A DNA stretch of 64,000 nt. Origin: Thelephora terrestris (Eukaryota; Basidiomycota; Agaricomycetes; Thelephorales; Thelephoraceae). Both the position numbers and the translations under genes were made by a program. Positions 1-12,497 of this stretch are shown piece by piece. Each line of letters begins with the position of its first letter. Positions within the stretch are counted from its first letter, which is position 1. A model generated the notes under the pieces. It searched no databases. It saw nothing but the letters and a program-made list of their open reading frames with translations, and had not been told where the DNA came from. Where the stretch lies: positions 248,001 to 312,000 of the forward strand of contig WIUZ02000020.1 of NCBI GenBank assembly GCA_015956445.1, in the 5' to 3' direction.

Positions 1-2819
1 GGAGGGGCACGTTCATCAAGAGAACGACGTGAGTAGCTTTTTCCACCTACCAACTAAATGAGCCCTCGCTGAAATCCCTCATGACGCAGTATATCGTGTT
101 GCACCGTGTACAGCCCGCTACACAGAAGGGATACATACTCGTAGCGCACACAGCTTTCACAAAGGGGTCGAAAGACCGTGGATACAGTTGAGTGTTACGG
201 TAACTATGCTAGCCGGTAGCCGGCTCACCACTCCTCCTATGGCAGTCGATCCGATCAAACTTCGCTCTACGAGAGTAAAGTATGTTACGGGGTACACAAT
301 TGACATCTCCGCCTACGAAACAGCGAAGGACGAAACCACACTTAGGGGCCTGCCCGGGAAGATTACCGAAATTCCAACGATCATTGCTCCGCGAGGCACT
401 GACACCGAGGGTCCATATTCCGAAATCATCGTCCCAGAGTATTTCCCGCCCGGAAGCTTTATGTTGTTCGAGACACATCTGGAGGGACTTGATCCTGGAC
501 TCGATCAGCTGTGCGCTTCTGGAGCCGAACAGGCATTCAGAGATCTAAATCTCGTAGAATTGAACGTCGTCCTCTTCCGTTGCGAGGGAGAAGAAAGAGA
601 TGCGACGAAGGGCGAAATAGGGGCATACGACATTCCGGGGACCGGAAAACTCGTCTATTGCGGGTTGGAAGGCTGGATGCACCCATTGAGGCATATTATC
701 CGTTACAACGATCTCGGGCATTCACTTTGCGCGAACCTCAGACAGGGCACCTGGGCATTTGATTATATCAGCGGAAGGCTGTCCAAGTATGTCTCGTTTT
801 ATATAGACCTTTCACATTGGTCACGTTCTGACTTGGTCGTGAAGGCAGACTGACACATTCCCGAGATTGGAAAAACCAGCAGCGTGGTTCAAAGAACGAT
901 TCGACAAGGTCAAAGCAACGGTTCCACCTTTCTTAAGACCGAAATACTTCGCGATCATCATATCAGAAGCGTACAAGGCTGTGCGCCGAATCGCGATCGA
1001 ACAGTGCTCGGAGTTTGTTGTGGACGGCCACTCATTTACCCACGACCTCGCTCTGTGCTCACTACAAATGCACGGTCAAGTCGCATCCGCATCTTTGGAT
1101 CCAGGAAAGATTACTCCATCCCTGGCCGCTGGTCTTCCACATTTCGCCGGTAGCTGGGCGAGGTGTTGGGGAAGAGACGTATTCATCTCACTGAGAGGGC
1201 TGTTTTTGACGACTGGAAACTTTGAAGGTGCACGGAGGCACATTCTCGCGTTTGCAAGTACATTGAAACACGGGTTGATCCCGAATTTATTGGATTCCGT
1301 CAGAAATCCAAGGTAACATTTCATCGGGCTCTCAACTTTTAGATCCTGCGTGTTGACAACGCGGTTTAGATACAATTCTCGGGACTCGCCATGGTGGATG
1401 CTCCAGAATATCCAAGACTACTGCGTGATGGCACCGGTCGGATACTCCATCCTGAATGAATCGGTCAAACGTCGGTTCCCGAAGGACGATACCTGGGTTC
1501 CATGGGACGACCCGAAGGCATACGCTTTCTCAGGGACTATCGCAGAGATCATTCAAGAGATCCTCCAGCGTCACGCAGAGGGGATATCTTTCCGTGAACA
1601 CAATGCAGGACCTAACCTCGACATGCAGATGAAGGACGAGGGTTTCCAAATCGATGTGAAGGTCGACTGGAACACTGGGTTCACGCTTGGCGGGAGCGAA
1701 TACAACTGTGGGACATGGATGGACAAAATGGGTGAGAGCGCGAAAGCTGGAACGAAGGGTGTACCGGGGACCCCGAGAGACGGAGCCCCGGTCGAAATCA
1801 TTGGACTGCTATTCAGCACCTTGAGGTGGTTGAGTGAGCTGAGCGACAAGGGAAAGTTCCCATTCAAGGGTGTTGATGCTACGAGTAAGTGGCTCCTCGT
1901 TTGTCGTTAACCCTGTTGGTCCTGTGCATCGGCATGTCAACGAACTCACAATATTTTCTTCCAGTCGATGGAGTGCAACGCCTTGTAACATACAAAGAAT
2001 GGGCAGAGCTGATCCACAAGTCATTCGAGAGGTGTTTCTACATTCCATTAGGTTCCCCCTATCCCCTCATACATCCTTCAATGGGAGTTTGACCGAAGTT
2101 GTGTTTCAGATCCCTCCAAGGATCCCGAGTACAAGCTCTCCACAGGGCTCATCAACCGTCGCGGGATTTATAAGGACGTTTTCGGATCCGGTCCTGGGCG
2201 GGAGTGGTCGGACTATCAGTTCAGGCCGAATTTCCCCATCGCAATGGTCGTGGCACCAGAGCTCTTTAACCCAGTACACGCCCTTGGTGCATTGCGGCTT
2301 GCAGACCAACACTTGCGCGGACCGCTGGGTATGAAAACTCTTGATGCAGCAGACCTCCAATACCGCCCACAGTACGATAATTCAAACGACTCGGATGATC
2401 CTGCTATCGCAAAAGGAAGGAACTACCATCAAGTATGCGTCCAACTGTTTCGTCGTACATTACCCCTAATTCTAATATACGTCTCAAAGGGGCCCGAGTG
2501 GGGATGGCCGCTGGGCTATTTCCTGAGAGCCTACCTCTATTTCGACACAAAGGTTGGCCAAGGAAACACGGTGAGTGAGCCCCTTGTTGAGGAATGTCCC
2601 ACGCTGATCGGACCTACGCAGGACCCGACAAAGACCCTGCACAAACTACACGAAGCACTTTTGCCGTCTCGCCACCATATCCAGAATGACCCCTGGGCTG
2701 GTCTGCCAGAGTTGACGAATGATAACGGTGGATACTGCAGTGATTCTTGCAACACGCAAGCGTGGAGCTCCAGTACGCTGCTGGACTTTCTAGAAGACGT
2801 GCACAAGTTCAGCTCTTGA
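1..2819 (+). CDS. GDB1: Glycogen debranching enzyme, C-terminal part (5' end outside the window)
   Basis: This is the C-terminal half of the bifunctional cytosolic debranching enzyme (4-alpha-glucanotransferase plus amylo-1,6-glucosidase), which removes branches during glycogen breakdown. The visible part covers the linker and the glucosidase domain. Recognisable blocks are HPLRHIIRYNDLGHSLC (about 680-750), LPHFAGSWARCWGRDVFIS (about 1130-1190), RYNSRDSPWWMLQNIQDYC (about 1370-1420) and GPEWGWPLGYFLRAYLY (about 2490-2540), all typical of eukaryotic debranching enzymes. The gene is in several exons. Introns I can place lie near 30-185, 1313-1368, 1888-1964, 2436-2487 (phase 0, joining GRNYHQ to GPEWGWP) and 2572-2622. 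The stop is at 2817-2819, after LEDVHKFSS. The frame shifts between exons are explained by GT-AG introns, so I see no damage. The next gene is an unrelated regulator on the same strand. Confidence 0.95.
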
Positions 2820-3676
2820 AGGTGTATTCGGTTCGTTCCCGATAGTCGGTCTGGTGGCGTGCAACAAGCTGAGGGCAGGAATCATCGTGATCCGCACGTT
2901 TACTTCCCTGACTTCCCCTGTGTGGTCGCGCAGGATGTCATTTTCGTTGCGAGTTAGCCCCTATCAGGTGGAGAGCTGCGGGATGTAATGTAGTTGTAAA
3001 CAAATGAACATGGGAAATCCACACCTAGACCCCTTACCTTTTTTGTGATGGCTGATCGGTTTCCGCCGAATGATGTACTGCCGTCCCACGACACGCATTA
3101 TGAGACGGGCGGCAAAATCGAGTGCCAGGGATTTCACTCTAGGAATTTGTCTATCCGGAGACCGCTCTTTGAGTTTCACAACACTCCTTTCCTCATGGGT
3201 GACATTACGTCAGAAACATGCGGTGGATTTGTCCTCTCAGTTAGCTTGCAAAGGGCGTCTCCGAATCATAAAATACGAGGAGAGGGGGATTTTGCTTGAC
3301 TTAGGGTCTGACATGTTTTGATTGAACGCCGGGACAGGCTGACCTGCTATATACCCCCTCCCTATGCTCGACTTTCCCTTACCGACCCCCCTCAACAATG
3401 GTTAACCCGAGTATATGCGCTCCCTGTAGGTACGGGGCACGAGTCTTTTTCTGGGTCAATTCCTGGCGTCTGATATGTTAGTTGATTGTTAGGATGCGTA
3501 AAGTGGTCAGTGGCTCTTGGCTTATGACACAAGTCGGTTGATGGCCGTGGGTGACTTACCAACCTGCGGCATCGGCTCGTGTATCTTTCCTTGGCTCACC
3601 ATGCTATCCCTGCCCTTTCGTTTAGAGGTGTGACAGCCAGCAACCAGAATGCGGCCAGTGTCTTCAAGCCCGCCGT
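2820..3676. other. Intergenic region, no gene seen
   Basis: 857 bp between the debranching enzyme stop and the start of the Zn2Cys6 gene. Only short random open frames occur. It should hold the GDB1 terminator and the promoter of the regulator gene. A pyrimidine-rich stretch with a TATA-like 'ctatatacccc' lies near 3345-3375. I could not identify a conserved element. Confidence 0.6.
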
Positions 3677-5670
3677 ATGTTCCAATGCACCTATGATGCA
3701 CCCACCTCGAAGGCTACGAGAGACAATCTGCGCAAAGGAGAAGCGTGCATGCCGTGTCGGTGAGCTCTCAAAAGAACCCATCTTTCGGAACAGCGCACTC
3801 ATGCTTCGCGCGCTTGTGACAGTCGAAAGAAAAAGGTTCGGGAATTATTTTTGATTCAATGTCCGGCTGCTGGGACTAAGCGACCCGGGGGCCTTTACCA
3901 GAAATGCGACGCCGCGCAGCCTATATGTGACCGATGCTCTTCAGCTGGAATAGATCACGAATGCTTTTACAAGGAACGAACTCCGCACAAGTCTCCCGTT
4001 CTAAAGGAGAACACCACTATCTCTCTCGACGCCCCACAGATCCCTTCCTTCGACACCTTTCCCACGTCGGCTGCATGCTCTCCTTCCCCATCTGGCGGCA
4101 ACCCCCAGTATGCGTTCCCGGTGGCCACCGCGGGACTTCAATATTCCGTCAACGCTGTCACTCCCGACGATCTAGGATCAGCCAGCCCGTTGAACCCCAA
4201 TCCCCCGAATGCTCAAATCCCCAACAGTTCGTTGGCTGATCTCAATATGTCATTGTGGGCTAGAGTCTCCTTGCTTCCTGCCGGTGTCCGCGAGCTAACT
4301 ACTTCCACATGCGCGTCCACAGCCGATTGACCTTCCTCAGCCATCGAGAACAACTCGGAATTTACCTCCCGTATGAGAAACAGCAGGCAATCATCTATGG
4401 AGACATGTCCAACGCTCGCGTCCACCCGTTTTTCATCCACTTCGCCCACGCCGTTGGCTGCCATTTTCATCAAGCCCGTCGTGCCGACTTTTCCATGCGG
4501 GACATGCAAAGCGCCCACCTCACGGTCGTACACCAGATATTGCAGCAAATGAAGGAGGAAGACGACCCGTTCGTTTATGGGCAGGCGCACCACTACTTGG
4601 CAGTGAGCGCTCTCTACACTCAGGGGACTTCGACTGCGATCGCGTATCACGAGGAGGCCGTTAAGATCGTAGAGAGGAACGGCTTGCACATCATCAAGAC
4701 CACGGGCGACATGATTCTCGACCCGGCGCATGTCGAGGCACCGGAGGTGCTCGAAAGGGTGGTGCTCCTCGGCACTCTTCTCCACATGGAGATCGCGCTG
4801 GACTTGCTCGGTGCCAAGAAGCGCACTCTGTGTTACACGATCGAAGAAGAATTCCGCTACAAGTTCCCGGTACGCCTGGACGGCCTTCTCGACCACATCT
4901 TATGCTAAAGGCTTTTCAAATACAGAAAGTGTTCCCATTCCTCTTCCAGTTCTACCCATCGATCCTGAGGGTCCAGAGTGCAATTCTCGTCAAAGATGCA
5001 TCAACTACGATCGACTCGGCAGTGAAGCCAGGTAAAACATCTGACCAGACACTCAAAGTTTCGAACTCTAATTGGTCTCATGATCGAACAGGAGCCGAAG
5101 TGGGGGTACTCGCAAACACCTGCGTCAGGCTGATCCACCTCCTCACCTCCCATATCGATGGACTGGCGAAAACTTTCGCTGGGCTGTCAAACGAGGACCA
5201 CGGAAGTGCGGTCTTATCGCGATCTAGCCACATCGAGTCGTTGGCGGCGCTCGCTGAAATGTTCGATCTCATGTCGCGCATTTCTCTTGAACCTCTCGCG
5301 ACGGATTACCGACGACAATGCATTGAAACCTTAACCCGGGCGGTCGGGGTTATTCAGGGGCTGCGGCAGGAAGACTTCCACATCATTGAAGTGTTCCTTG
5401 GGGTGCGTTTCATCGACCGGGGTCATGATTCTTCTTTTTTGACCTGAATTGGACCCCGTTATTCAGATCTCGCTGAAGCGGTTTTCTACACTACTGAACT
5501 CCACGATCAATCGCCTTTACCGAACGCCCATCGAGGGTATTGATTTTGACTCACTCAGTTCAGCAACCGCTGTTCTGGCGGAGGCAAAAGAGTGGATGCG
5601 CGCGGCCTTCCATTCGATTTCTTCGAGTCCGACTTCATTGGCTTTGAAACTTTCCGAGTCGTTGATATAA
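3677..5670 (+). CDS. Zn2Cys6 fungal transcription factor
   Basis: A nuclear, DNA-binding Gal4-type regulator; its target is unknown. Exons I can place: 3677-3759, 3823-3835 (13-nt microexon), 3902-about 4254, about 4341-4869, 4926-5031, 5092-5402 and 5467-5670, all with GT-AG borders. The start ATG at 3677 gives MFQCTYDAPTSKATRDNLRK, then GEACMPCRRKKKKCD, so six cysteines are spaced C-x2-C-x6-C-x6-C-x2-C-x8-C. Two introns fall inside the finger. After a Ser/Pro-rich linker, the region from HREQLGIYLP through FFIHFAHAVGCHFHQA looks like the fungal middle homology region (Fungal_trans). The C-terminal third (LIHLLTSHIDGLAKTFAGL, MFDLMSRISLEPLATDYRR) is helical, as is usual. The middle homology region seems shorter than in typical members. 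The border of the 4255-4340 intron is the least certain: acceptor 4322 also fits the phase. Confidence 0.85.
3823..3835 (+). other. 13-nt microexon completing the Zn2Cys6 motif
   Basis: An acceptor AG (3821-3822) and a donor GT (3836-3837) bracket 13 nt that encode R-R-K-K-K once joined to the CG ending exon 1. With it, the spacing between the second and third cysteine is exactly six basic residues and the frame runs into KCDAAQPICDRC. Without it the motif is broken. Flanking introns are 63 nt (3760-3822) and 66 nt (3836-3901). Confidence 0.8.
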
Positions 5671-8600
5671 TTCGGTGGGTATTGTCGGAGATAGATTCGG
5701 AGGCATTTCTGTCCCACGCGGTCAATTGGTTTCACCTTCTGTCTATGCTTTGACCCATCGCTTACGCTCGAGTGGCCCGTGCGTCTGCTTGTAGTTAGTA
5801 CCTGCTCTAAGTCTGTGACTCATGAAATCTTAACTCTTTTCTCTCGATAAGAGATTGCTGGGCTAAAACTGCGTTTGGGGGCTTAGCGCTATCGTGGAAT
5901 GCGGCTACAGTACGACAAACGAGGTCGGCGCGACATCGACCCAAAGTTCTGGAAACGCACAGCATTGTGAACGAGACAGGGAGGATCATCTCGATGGACT
6001 TGAATTTCGCCCAAGCTGACAAACGTCCCGGATCATCATGTGCGTGCCCCACTCTACTTCCTTTCCGTGGTTCTCGGTGGCTAGGCGACTTGAACGGAGA
6101 TTGGTGAGTTGTCCAGTAAATCAACCACCAGCGTCTCCAAGGTTATTCATTGGACTCGCACAATCCCGACACAGGTAGGAGAACCTACTGGCTTGCCCCT
6201 CCTCGGTTCTTTTGATCTGATCGGGCCACGCTTTCTTTGTGCTTTCCAATTTAGTGGGCGGAACTGAGATGCCTATTCTGCCCTGGTCTTGATACAAGCC
6301 CCACCGCGCCTCAGTCCAGATATAAGGTGACGCCCCAACCTCGCGAGGAACGATTAAAGGTAGTTAAAGTCGAGGCGATCAACGCCTACTCCATTTAGTC
6401 TGTTAGGCTAGAGCGTATTCGGGCCCGATGAAAAATTCCCTGCCTAGAAAGCTATGAACTAGGCCCCCCTTGTGCACCGCTGTGGTTCCTCGGCTCAGCG
6501 CTTTGCCAGATACGTGAATAGTATGTGTTGTGCTCCTGACGTGCATGTTCCTCGTTTTTGATCCACGGAATCACAGATCAGACCGGATCTATTTATCTAA
6601 CTGATCAGTCCTACGACAACTTGAAGCACGTTCCTACTAGTGGGGGGTCGGTAGAGGGTGCGCCATTCAGGTCGCACCATGCATCGCTTGGTTATTCGTT
6701 TTGGCTTTCACTCGTTTCGATGGTCACGGACGTCTTGCCTATACCCTCGTGGGGGCACAAAGACTCCTGCGAATCCCTTTCATCACCCTCCCTACGTGTA
6801 GGAGGAGCCAAATTTCCTCCCGTGACCGTTAATCCGATCGGCATCTAACGAAGCTTATGGCTTCGACGATTTAATATTCTGTGCGGAATGATTGTCACAA
6901 ATAGGCGGAACGAACCTAGTATTGGAACGTGCTGTGACTCTTTCTGATGGTGGGAGCGTTATTTGGTAATGGTTGACCTATCCCTAAAATTCTGCATAGG
7001 CTTTCGGTTTCTCCATTCAGTCTCCATTACGACATCGTGCTCCGTTAGAATGCAGCTAGATGAGTCAGTAAGGTCACATACACATACTAGACGTTTGGAC
7101 CCCATTGTGTCCAGACCACCCACTGGCATCCTCCGTCCGCTAGTGCCTGGGAATGAATTCGAACCCCACTACGACATGTCTCATAAACCTAAGCCCTCGA
7201 ATACACTCAGTCTTCGTAATATTATCTGTGGAATCTAGAAGGTAAGATAGAATTTTCTGACCGAGATACGATTGTTCCATTCCTGTCCATACACTGAGGC
7301 GCGTCTGAGTCCTAGACCAAAGTATCGATGATTTAATCTTGCATCGTACAGGCGTTCTTCCCCCCATTTGACTCGTGTGGAGCCATGAATGCGTGGTTCG
7401 GCTTCTTCTGATGGCCAATAATTTCATTACTTCGGTTCTTGCCATACTCAAATCCAGCCCGTCACAGTGTACCTACCACCCTTATCGCCCCCCCCCTTAG
7501 AATTTTCGAGGGTTCTAGTGTGTGTACAACGCTACGGCACCAAATTCCCACCGAATCACCACGTTGTCTGTCACCGGGGTTGTAGGGAAGACCTCGTCGC
7601 CCCAAAAAAAATCTGTCGATTGTGATCCATTGATGATTTTCATCTGAGAAACGCTGGAAATTAGCCAATAAGGCACTGAGCCACCATCTCAGGCCGCGTG
7701 TTCGCCGCGTCTCGCTCACACACGAGGGGTGGGCTTTGTCTTTAACCACCACAAGGGGTAAAGGCACCTTCTGTTCCCATCTCACACATGGCAAAGGGTC
7801 ACTATCGGCGCGAACGCTTAGTACGCTTCGTGAGATGTTCTTTGTTTGAGCAGCTTTGACGAACGCAGAGATGATAACCTCGGAACACGAAACGATCACG
7901 TACGACCTGTTACGAACGCGCTGGCAATGACGTGTGGTGGTCGAGATCCTTGCCTTTGTTTTCATACCAGGAACCATTGGTGATTACGGGCGTCTGACAG
8001 AAAGGCGTCAATCAAGGTTGTTGTCACGAGCACCTGGGGGCCAGGCCATCCATATCAGCCGGACACAACACGAAGGGGTGGTTTTACGAAATAGTTGGGG
8101 GGGAGGGTCACCGGTGGCTACCTACTAGTTTTGACAAGGACGTGTCCGAACTTAGACAGAAGACCCAAGGAAGCACTACGAAGCGGCAGGAACCGGCTCT
8201 ATCGACAGAGGCAAACAAACTTTGATCTGAGTTCTAACCTTGAGCAGCGTGGAGCCGTTGAAAGACAAAGGCAAGGTAGGCGAGGAATCGGTGCTCACTC
8301 TTCAAGGCTCTTCATCTCGGGAGGAGTTAGGCGGTGTTGAGGGCATGCATTAGCCCATCGCCCACCCCAAGACGGGTGGTTGACACCCCAAGCCCTGACG
8401 GAGTCTTGAGATGGAAAAGCTGGAGGTCTAAAGCGGAGTATTCCGACGAAGATCCGGATATTCCCGACACCCGCACTTGGCTCAGCATCTCGTGTGGATA
8501 CACCGAGTTGAGAGTGATATTGAGGAGCGAAATAGAGGGCCTGGGCTTCCCTGCCCGACGATTGAACACCAGCTTGGTTTCCCCCGGTAGATCCTCAGGG

Positions 8601-11306
8601 ACGGATCTACCACCTCTAACTTCCGTAATGTCCGCGCTGAAGTTAAGCGAGAAACATTTCGCCGCTGCCCGGTTAGACGAAGAGTAATAAATCCGCTCGT
8701 CTCGTAAGGGTAGGTCATCCATTCCACCTTAGTTCCCCAAAGAGAGCTTCCCACGAGTGACACATCGAATTTTGTTTCGAGACGTGAGACGCGGCGTCAT
8801 CACTCCTAGATCACGCGAAATATTTTAGCCGTGGAATGGAGAGACCGGTGCAATGGAGAATGCGGCGGAGACCTGCGAGAAACCTCACGGGTACAAGTTC
8901 AGACCATGAGCGACTGTTGGCTCCGTTGAGCAGTTTGAGGGTAAATCGTGGAGTGAGCCGCGCTTCGCCCACCTGTATGCGGGGATCGTGGATAGGGACC
9001 ATAAGAAAGGGAAGTGCCGCGCTATTGCCTGGGCTGCGGTGTGGAGGTGGAGGTGATGGTCTGAAGCACGATCACCCCTCCATGGTGCCTGAACCAGATC
9101 TTTATATACTATTTTCCCACGGAACTCCGACGCTAGGCCAGAGCTCAACGAAAGCTTCCGTAGGGCCATTAATCAGCTCACGAGTGTTTCAGGGGTTGTA
9201 ATAAAGGGGACTAAACAGGGGAAGAAGCCGTGGAACACGATATGCAGGAACCGGCTCCCTGGTAGAAATCGTCGCGTAGCCCAGTCCACGAAGTTGCAAC
9301 TCCAAAATAGGCAGAACGATGGAACAGGTACCTGCAGAACAAGGGAAGTCAAAAAGGCAAGCGGCTGTCGGAGATACAAGATTAAAAGGTGTCACTTTCC
9401 TCCTTGGTGGCTCGATGCAAACTTCGGAGGGTACTCATGACAGAGGGTTACTGCCTCAAATGGCGCAGTACCCTGGGTTTGGACCACAGGCTGAGCTGGA
9501 AAGCACTTGATCTTGCCTCGAGGTCGGGAGTCAGCAAAAAGAACGAAAGTCAAATCCTCCGATCAGAGTCCGATCTTGAGCCAACAGGAAGGAAAGTGTA
9601 AGATCTTCACATAATCGATTGCGATTCTCGCCCATGGTGTTCGGATTAGAAGCGGGCCGACCACGTAAAGGCACGTGAGCTCGGGGATCACAAAGGCATG
9701 AATTGGACGGCAAGTTTCGTGGATGCCGGTTAGGCAGACGATCGGGGTTAAGACAAGTAAGCACGCAATCGCTTATGAGGACCCTAGGCAGAGAGGGCCT
9801 TGAATGGTCGTGATTGCGGGCCCCATAGACTGCCGCAAAATGCACGCATTGGAGGTGTGGAGCCAACCAGGCCACTGTTCCACGAGCGCCAGCCTTCTTA
9901 CATTTGGGCAATGATTCTCCACGTACGAATCAGGGGGACGTTCAAGAGATTTCACGCAAGATTCGGGCACCTAGCGGACCGAAGAAACGTCAAGGACTTG
10001 GGGCTTGTTTTGGGTGGAAGAGGGTGAACCTAGTAATACCGTGTCGATGAAACCGCACTCATCGATGTGGTAGGCTATCAAGACGAGTTTAAAGGCGGCC
10101 GTGCGCGTAAACCGCAAAGTGGGGGCCCGTCTCTGCTCACATCGTTCAGAATCGCCGCCTTGTCCACGTGTGTTGCCACGAGAAATGGAATGGTGTTCCG
10201 TCGAGATGGTGGATTTGTGGTGAAGTTTGAATCGAGCCAGGAGAAAGTGGAAACCCCTGAGGCAGGGACAAAGTAGACGGCAACCACCCGTCGACTTAAG
10301 CGCTCTGCTGGCGCTGGTAAGCATAGCACAGAATCGCAGGGTTCAATACTACGGTACGGGGTCTGAGGACCACCTCACAAGTTTGCGCCATTCAACTACA
10401 AGTCTCGCAATCTGGGTAAAAACCGCTTCCTTAAACTCCGGGACAATACCGTCCGACGAAGGGGTAGTTGGAAGAGGCGTCGTCCCCCTAGGTATCGTCC
10501 CCTTCCGAATCGCGTCCTCCTCGCCTCTGAATTCGAGGCTGGATTCCAGCCTAAGTTGGAAAGCTTGTCTAAATGATTCAAGATTCGAGGGTCCCTCGCA
10601 TACTCCCTCTCGTAAACACGGCCTTCCAATGCTTTTTAGCCCTGGGATGGGCCGGGCATCCGGTTCCGCTTGCCTCTCGTACCCCGTTACTTAGCAGCTG
10701 CAGAGGGGTTGCGATAGATGATCGTGTGGATTAGGCTTCGGCTATCTCGCTTCCTGCAGATGCAATTTGAGAACCTCCCGCTCCGTCTCTGAACCATACG
10801 TCAGGATTCCTCCGCTCAGGGTATAACTGTACTTAATGTGCGCTCCCACAGTGACCAGTGGCCTATCACGACTGAGCGTCGCTGGATGATACGAAGACCG
10901 TGGAAAAACTTACAGAAGGAAGGTCCTCCTCATTTAGATATACTGAATGAGTGACTGTCAGTGGAGTTCATACCGGGTACATATGAATCCAGCGCCAACT
11001 CTGCGGAACACCACCCACTTAACCGCCTTCACCAGCTTCGCCTAGTAGCACGACGTTTAGAGCCGTACTGGGGTATCCCTAATCTTTTGGGAAGTCGCTC
11101 AACAAGGTATATGAAGGTGGATGTGGAACGCTATTCAAATTTATTGTCTGCAGGAATAGGAATCCTACCTGAAATACACTGGACACGGATAAACACCACT
11201 GAGATCAAAATTCACTTCATCGGCCCATACTTAGGCCATCCAGCATTGATGTCACGTAGTGGCCTTTGATCGCCGCGTCTAACCCATCCTGCCTAAATCT
11301 CTCGCC
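5671..11306. other. 5.6-kb stretch with no recognisable gene
   Basis: Between the Zn2Cys6 gene and thymidylate kinase I find only short open frames on both strands. None has a domain, repeat or exon chain that I recognise. The longest (7462-7977 minus, 171 codons) has basic, low-information composition and looks random. Base composition is similar to its surroundings, with no AT-rich decay, no long terminal or inverted repeat seen by eye, and no tRNA fold. A tRNA-B-box-like GGTTCGAATTC (minus, about 7155) lacks matching stems. It may be old decayed accessory DNA or contain non-coding RNA genes that cannot be seen here. Confidence 0.5.
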
Positions 11307-12150
11307 ATGACTCGAGGGGCGTTCATTGTTATCGAGGGGCTCGACAGATCAGGAAAGAGCACACAGGCAGCACGGCTTCTGGAGCGCATAGAAGCCGCGT
11401 CTAAATCCGTTCAACTGCTCAAGTTCCCAGGTAATCGCTGATTGGGAGCCTAGCAACTATTTTATCGTACGAATGCTCACGCGAGGGCACCCGTTGGCTT
11501 GGTCCCTCAGATAGGTCCACCCCAATTGGACAACTGATAGATTCGTATCTGCGGTCCCGTTCGGACATGGACGATCACACGATTCATCTCCTATTCTCCG
11601 CAAACCGATGGGAGATTTCGTAAGTTGCCCAGTCACCCGAGCCGCAGACGTGCCGTACTAACGACCCACGGTGTACCCATCCACTCTTCTGCTGGGTGTT
11701 CGCAGCTCAAAGATTAAGTCCCTGCTCGAATCTGGCACCACGATCATTTGCGATAGATACGCATTCTCAGGGATCGCGTTTTCCGCCTCGAAAGCGTTGA
11801 TCGAGGAGTCTTCTCCTCCATCCTCTAGCCCCTTGACGTACGAATGGTGCAGAGCTCCGGATGTATCTTTGCCCGCTCCTGATCTCACCCTCTTCCTCGA
11901 CATCTCTCCGGAGCAAGCCGCGAGACAACGTGAAGGGTATGGTGAGGAGCGCTACGAGAAATTAGAAATGCAGGCCCGGGTTCGGGAGGTATTTGCAAGG
12001 ATCGGGAAAGAGATTGGTGCGGAGGGGTGGGTGACAATAGACGCCGGAAGGTCTCGAGAAGAGGTGGAGAAGGATATCTGGGAAAAGGTATCCCCTCTGG
12101 TGGAGGGAGTGAATGGGCCAGTCAATGCATTGTGGAATGACTTGCTTTGA
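11307..12150 (+). CDS. CDC8: Thymidylate (dTMP) kinase
   Basis: Phosphorylates dTMP to dTDP with ATP, in the pathway to dTTP; essential for DNA replication. Three exons: 11307-11430, 11511-11619 and 11706-12150, with introns of 80 and 86 nt, giving about 225 residues, close to the roughly 215 usual for the family. Motifs in order: P-loop [10 protein letters not shown] (residues about 10-19), the FP of KFPG, the helix [25 protein letters not shown], the DR motif in [11 protein letters not shown], the substrate helix [18 protein letters not shown] and the LID segment [10 protein letters not shown]. The start [13 protein letters not shown] fits the family exactly. The gene is convergent with the DNA ligase gene (348 bp between stops). 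Two decayed copies of its first two exons occur at about 18.06-18.36 and 52.1-52.4 kb. Confidence 0.95.
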
Positions 12151-12497
12151 ATCTGCGCTCCTCTGACTGGCGAGCTGCTTGCAATGGAATGGCCGCTCGC
12201 AAGGGGGTTCTGAATAACGAATCTTTGGGTGTAGGGTGCGAGCAATGCTAAAGAATGATCAACACCAGGCTAGGACATCGTTTCATCAACAAGGCGAGCG
12301 ACGCGAAATCACGAACGGGGCACGTCTCATAAGCTCACGAAATAGCGCGTGTCGGGTGGTTGCAGGTCTCAGTAATTGGCCGTTCACATTGCATAAAGTA
12401 GCGTGCTGTGCGTCCTGTGTGATACAGCCGCAGATGACTCGTTCAGACAGTGCTACTATTACACAGTACACGAAACGCAGATAAAGTAAGGTATAAC

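Noticed and set aside
7140-7220. tRNA gene on the minus strand suggested by GGTTCGAATTC
   Set aside because: The T-stem and acceptor stem do not pair and no A box is present at the right distance.
7462-7977. 171-codon frame on the minus strand as a gene
   Set aside because: No domain, no conserved exon partner, no start context; rich in Arg and Ser as expected from random frames in this base composition.
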